Shown: positions 59,754 through 64,000 of the stretch, piece by piece
Position numbering within the stretch: the stretch's first letter is position 1
How the letters are laid out: every line of letters begins with the position of its first letter
DNA from: Sycon ciliatum
Taxonomy: Eukaryota; Porifera; Calcarea; Leucosolenida; Sycettidae
Length of the DNA: 64,000 nucleotides
Reading direction: 5' to 3'
Assembly: GCF_964019385.1 (NCBI RefSeq)
Contig: NC_088653.1
Location: 10,815,285-10,879,284 of the forward strand
The notes under the pieces: model-generated
Databases searched by the model: none
What the model was told of the DNA's origin: nothing
What the model saw: the letters and a program-made list of their open reading frames with translations, nothing else
Translations under genes and position numbers: made by a program

Positions 59754-60310
59754 AGAACTGTGGGCTGCTGAGGCGACGTATCCATCTAGATCTTGACTGC
59801 AGGGTTGGCGTCTAACGCTATAATCCGAGCAGCAGATCAAATCCTTCCTTTGGTCAATGGCAAGTTTCCTGGTCCAGGAGAAGTCATAATTCTTTGTTGC
59901 CATCTTCCGTAGAACTGTGGGCGGCTGAGGCGACGTATCCATCTAGATCTTGGCTGCAAGGTTGGCGTCTAACGCTATAATCCGAGCAGCAGATCACATC
60001 CTTCCTCTGAAAATGGCAGGTTTCCTGGTCCAGGAGAAGTCATAATTCTTTGTTGCCATCTTCCATAGAACTGTGGGCTGCTGAGGCGACGTATCCATCT
60101 AGATCTTGACGGCAGGGTTGGCGTCTAACGCTATAATCCGAGCAGCAGATCATATTCTTCCTCTGACAATGGCAGGTTTCCTGGTCCAAGAGAAGTCATA
60201 ATTCTTTGTTGCCATCTTCCATAGAACTGTGGGCTTCTGAGGCGACATATCCATCTAGATCTTGACTGCAGGGTTGGCGTCTAACGCTATAATCCGAGCA
60301 GCAGATCCCA
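59754..60310. repeat. 156-bp satellite, about 3.6 units
   Basis: Units start with AGAACTGTGGGC at 59754, 59911, 60067 and 60223. Each contains GAGGCGACGTATCCATCTAG and GCGTCTAACGCTATAATCCG. It lies wholly within the foldback. Confidence 0.92.
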
Positions 60311-60665
60311 TCCTTCCGTTGAGTGTTTACACCTTGCGCTGGTATCTTATCTATAAAATAACATTATTCAGCTTAACTCCATCATTCAACAACTGCTTCT
60401 CCTCTGATGAGTTCCCCATCATCTTTATGGAACGAAACAAGACTTGTCAGGAGTAATACTACTTGCTTTCGTGGAGTGTGGCTGGTGAACTGTTCGTGCT
60501 GTTGTCTGCAAGCGTCGCATGGTCTCGTCGGGTCAAATGAAAAAACTTATTACAAATAATAAATAGTCAACTTTGCGTATAACGACACTCGACGGGGCAT
60601 CTTTTACTCCCAGAAAGGTGGCAGGCCTGACAGTATGTTCTATGCCTGCGTGGGCACACACGCGC

Positions 60666-60871
60666 ACTGTAAAAGCAGACATTTTCGATGGTGTAGTTTT
60701 TTCGGTATTCTCCAAAATTGGCGTTTCGGCGGAGGGAAATTTTAGGTTAACCCATTTTCCAGGTAAGTGTACTAATACCGACATTTTCGGTTGCGTTTTA
60801 TTTTAGGTAAAAATTGTCGGCACCGAAGTTACCGAAATAAAACACCACCGAAATTTTCTGCTTTTACAGTA
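60666..60871. mobile_element. MITE-5 family member, opposite orientation, upstream of copy D exon e3
   Basis: It begins ACTGTAAAAGCAGACATTTT and ends TTTTCTGCTTTTACAGTA. It lies where copies A-C have the 76-bp satellite, so intron 2 of copy D has been rearranged or deleted here. Confidence 0.65.
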
Positions 60872-60911
60872 TTCTATGTCTGCTCGTATGTGTTTGCTCT
60901 ACACTGTTCAG

Positions 60912-60961
60912 TGTCCGGATGAGAACGATGCAGTCCGTATGAGAGTGAGAGAGGAAGCACG
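60912..60961 (+). CDS. PPP2R3C: PPP2R3C copy D exon e3
   Basis: Identical in coding to copies A and B. The intron just upstream lacks the 76-bp satellite. Confidence 0.82.
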
Positions 60962-61118
60962 GTAAGCATGCTATGATTATTATGATGATGTCATGCTTTG
61001 CTCGTCTCGTGAGAAAATGTTATACAATGTGCACTCTGATGTAAAATATGTACTCTGTTTTGCATTTCTGTACGCTAGTGTTCAACCACGCATGCTCGGT
61101 TTTGGGTGCGTGTGCGCC

Positions 61119-61158
<40 letters not shown>

Positions 61159-61292
61159 TGTGTATGTGTGGTCATTGGACGTGTGTGTGTGTGTGTGCAT
61201 GTGTGTGTGTGTGTGTGTGTGTATGTGCTGTGTGTTTGTGTGCGCGCGTGTGTGTGTGTGCCCGTTCTTGTTTTTTTTCTGTTTGCGTTCAG

Positions 61293-61347
61293 AGCACATC
61301 ATGTGCAGCGTCTTAGCAAGGAGATGTTGACGAACAGCGACCTTGAT
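61293..61347 (+). CDS. PPP2R3C: PPP2R3C copy D exon e4
   Basis: Encodes AHHVQRLSKEMLTNSDLD; the CGT to CAT change replaces Arg by His. Confidence 0.82.
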
Positions 61348-61356
61348 GTGAGTGTA

Positions 61357-61599
61357 TACTTTAGCAGAAATTTTCGGTGGTGTTTTATTTTCGGTAACTT
61401 CGGTGCCGACAATTTTTACCGATAATAAAACGCAACCGAAAATTTCGGTACAACCGATACTACACTGTAGTACTGTATACATGTAGTACTAGTACACTTA
61501 CCTGGAAAACGGGTTTTACCGAAAATTTCTCTCACCGAACCGCCGATTTTGGAGAATACCGGAAATATTACACCACCGAAAATTTCTGTTTTTACAGTA
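61357..61599. mobile_element. MITE-5 copy in D
   Basis: Orthologous to 4952-5183, with better preserved ends (AGCAGAAATTTTCGGTGGTG left; CACCACCGAAAATTTCTG right). Confidence 0.73.
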
Positions 61600-61879
61600 T
61601 ACTGTATAGTGTATAGTGCTGCACTGTATTGAGTCACTGAGTCACTGAGTCACCGAGTAACTGAGTAACTGAGTATGGCTGCTTTCCCCACTTGTTGAGT
61701 TGGATTTGGGCCATTCACGTGCATTCGAAATCTTACGGGTGCGTCGACACCCACTCTGTGTGTGTGTGCGTGAACGTGCCTACGCACGTTTGAATTACTT
61801 ACTGACAACTGACACATTTTCCACACTCACTTATTCCTATTATCTCTGCCATTGCTGCCGCCTCCAGTGCTGCTGCTGG

Positions 61880-61990
<111 letters not shown>

Positions 61991-62280
61991 TTTTGAATTC
62001 TTTATTCTCACGATGGCACCATCGCCAATAAGACATCGTTGTTGTTGTTGTCGTCGCCGCCGCCGCCGTCGTCGTCATCGTTGTTGCCTTTGCCGATTTC
62101 GTCAATGTTATACTTCGTGCCAAACAATTGAGAGTCCTCAGGCTAGGTAGAGTGCGCAATATTCATTTGAATAGAGCTATCTCTTACACACGACACGGAG
62201 CACCACGCATCTGATCATTCGCGGCAGCTAGTAGTTTCATGCCCGTCGGCAATCATCAGACAACTAAACCTTCGGGTGTT

Positions 62281-62474
62281 CAGGGGCGTCGCACACGGTA
62301 CGGTCACTACGGTATTGACCGTACCACTCTTTGCCCCGAGTACCCCATGAATCAATAAAATGCACTGATTTGAGCTCTGAATTTCCAAAATTTTCAGCTC
62401 AGCCTCTCTCGCGCGTAAATAGTACAGTTGAGATGTCTGAGCGTAGCACACTAAAATACCTTCTGACGCCCCTG
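62281..62474. mobile_element. MITE-6, copy D
   Basis: Orthologous to 5993-6190, with the same GTGTT duplication on both sides. Confidence 0.82.
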
Positions 62475-62496
62475 GTGTTTGTTGTCCGTTACCCAG

Positions 62497-62550
62497 GTTG
62501 TCTGGGCTCTTCTACAGACGCAATACTCCAGTCAGGAGAATGAAGAGAAG
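62497..62550 (+). CDS. PPP2R3C: PPP2R3C copy D exon e5
   Basis: Encodes VVWALLQTQYSSQENEEK (Arg to Thr relative to copy A). Confidence 0.82.
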
Positions 62551-62802
62551 GTGAGTTGTTGGTGTTCTGTTGATCCGCCGCTGTGGTGGTCAGTGTGTGA
62601 ACTGCACGTGGAGCGTGGGTCAGTGAAGCTTGCCCTGTTGTCAAATAACCAAGAGTTCATAGCCAAAAGTGTTCAGCTCAACCAGCTCTCACCTAGTGGC
62701 GAGACGGTCACACGTGTGTCCGTTTATTTCTCTCTCTCTCTCTCTCTCTCTCCGATTCTCTCCGATTCTCTCCGACTCTCTCTCTCTCTCTCCCCAATAC
62801 AG

Positions 62803-62858
62803 ATGATCAATTTTGACGACTTTGTGCGCGTAGGCCAAGAGGCCGGCGAAAAGTTCAG
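62803..62858 (+). CDS. PPP2R3C: PPP2R3C copy D exon e6
   Basis: Same coding sequence as copy A e6. The acceptor is CCAATACAG instead of CCAATGCAG. Confidence 0.84.
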
Positions 62859-63184
62859 GTAAGGCTGTAGCTGGGCCTTCCGGTCGGTCACCTTTGCACC
62901 AGCCTCTCCCCATACCCCCCTCCCCTCCCCCATCACCGTCACTGCCGCTGTCGTCCTCGTGGTTTGAATTTATTCTCACGATGACCAGTGGCCGATAAGA
63001 GGTGTTGTTTGATTTCTTTATTCTCACTTGTTGTTGGCGGTGGTGGTGGTGGTGATGCTGCTGTTATTATTGCTGCTGCTGGTGCTGCTGCTGTTGCCAT
63101 TGCCGTTGATGTTTGTTGTTGCTAACATCATTCTCGTCGTCATTCTCATTGTTTTTCTCATGGTTATTGCCATGGTTCATGCAG

Positions 63185-63241
63185 CTCTTACTTCACTCCC
63201 ATGGTGTATGCAAAGCTCTAGCAGCAAGACCCTCGTGGCCG
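63185..63241 (+). pseudogene. PPP2R3C: PPP2R3C copy D exon e7 with in-frame TAG
   Basis: The frame fixed by e6 reads SSYFTPMVYAKL and then TAG at 63219-63221; copy A has TAC (Tyr). Splice sites remain intact. Confidence 0.88.
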
Positions 63242-63561
63242 GTAAGCTGTTCTAGAGTACAGCCATGCAGCCATGCAGCTGTACAGCTTAGCTAAAGCTA
63301 GCTACGCATACAAGTTTTATTTTCGGTACACGTACAAGTGGACTTTGGCCACTGGCCCTGGATTCTGCATTCACAGCACGTACTGTGAACTGCGATGCCT
63401 AGGCCATTAGGCACAAGCATTCACATACTGAGTGAGGGTCGAAAGCTTTTAGGGTGGGGTTTGGGGGTGGGCATGCTCCCTGTCGCCCTCACGGACTAAG
63501 TGCCTGGCACTTCTGCACTTTCAACCTTTTGAGAGGTGTTGACACTGTGGAGCTTACCGTA

Positions 63562-63874
63562 CGTGCAGCCTTTGACTTCTGATATAACAAACACCATTGT
63601 GCAGGAGAATTAGTTCTTTATAGCCGAAGTTCCTTATGACAGAAATGCACTCACACCATACAAGCAGCAAGTCATGACTTGCAAGTGGCCCACGACAGAA
63701 TGAATGCACCTGGTTTACATACGGCCCTACAATGTTTGGTTTGTTATAACCGAAACTGTTCGCTATAAAGGGTCAGCTTTGTGCGGGTTCAAACAGGGAC
63801 ATGGACACTGGTTCGCTATATCCCGTAATTTGCTATATGTATGTGCGAGTCTGTTATAAGTGGAGTCGACTGTA
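63562..63874. mobile_element. MITE-7, copy D
   Basis: Orthologous to 7764-8077, with the same ends. Confidence 0.5.
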
Positions 63875-64000
63875 TATCTTTAAAAAAAGGCGGGCTCCCT
63901 CTTCAGGCCAGCAATGGATCAGCCACTGATGTGCCTATCTGTCTCTCCGTCTTTCTTCATTTCTGTGTGTCTGTCTGTCTGCTGTCTGTCTGTCTGTCTG

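Larger units (their letters stand above)
57768..60560. mobile_element. 2.8-kb foldback element inserted in intron 2 of copy D
   Basis: CAAATAATAAAT occurs at both borders (an apparent 12-base duplication), and the host sequence of copies B and C continues on either side. Inverted arms of about 200 bases (AACAGTTCACCAGCC..., GATGACGGGGAACTCATC...) run 57806-57999 and 60360-60550, and continue at 59364-59410 and 60320-60358. The left border carries an extra AATTCTTTGTTGCCATCTTC piece, which is also part of the internal 156-bp repeat. A second element is nested at 58000-59363. Confidence 0.8.

Overview
This is a repeat-saturated stretch of an animal (metazoan) nuclear genome. A multi-exon gene with GT-AG introns is recognisable, a BEL/Pao LTR retrotransposon (a group known from animals) is present, and MITEs, foldback elements, LINE relics and minisatellites fill almost everything else. 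There are no bacterial operons, tRNAs or rRNAs. The repertoire looks like a marine invertebrate, possibly a sponge, but the sequence alone does not prove this. Two runs of 200 N (11101-11300 and 31301-31500) are scaffold gaps, so order and orientation across them are not guaranteed.

The one clear host gene is PPP2R3C (G5PR, the B'' gamma regulatory subunit of protein phosphatase 2A). Splicing ten small exons (e1-e10) in compatible phases gives about 208 residues that align, by recall, with the N-terminal half of the human protein up to the DxENYILELIP segment. The window holds four partial copies, all biased to the 5' half. Copy A (1660-11100) has e2-e10 and runs into the first gap. Copy B (12134-17651) has e1-e3. 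Copy C (19653-24789) has e2-e4, with e3 split by 2.9 kb of transposons. Copy D (56167-63241) has e1-e7, with a TAG stop in e7. The EF-hand C-terminal half is not seen anywhere.

The copies serve as each other's empty sites, so insertion boundaries and target-site duplications can be read directly. Examples are a TA-flanked MITE present in A, B and C but absent in D; a 1.56 kb element with a 7-bp duplication at the e1 splice donor of B; a 1.59 kb element with a 5-bp duplication in A; nested foldbacks in C; and a 2.8 kb foldback containing a 1.36 kb nested element in D. Minisatellites in the introns differ in copy number between copies (17-bp unit about 21, 28, 13 and 3; 76-bp unit 3, 7 and 10).

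From 25181 to 31300 lies a BEL/Pao element on the minus strand, with near-identical LTRs but frameshifts in gag and reverse transcriptase. From 31501 to 36825 are Gypsy fragments joined head-to-head and a decayed plus-strand LINE. From 36.8 to 55.3 kb the sequence holds foldbacks, further LINE fragments, a Crypton-type tyrosine-recombinase relic (53778-54376), a cluster of short repeats (52.1-53.1 kb), and two adjacent minus-strand reading frames of unknown function (41170-42320). Copy D with its insertions occupies 55.3-64.0 kb.
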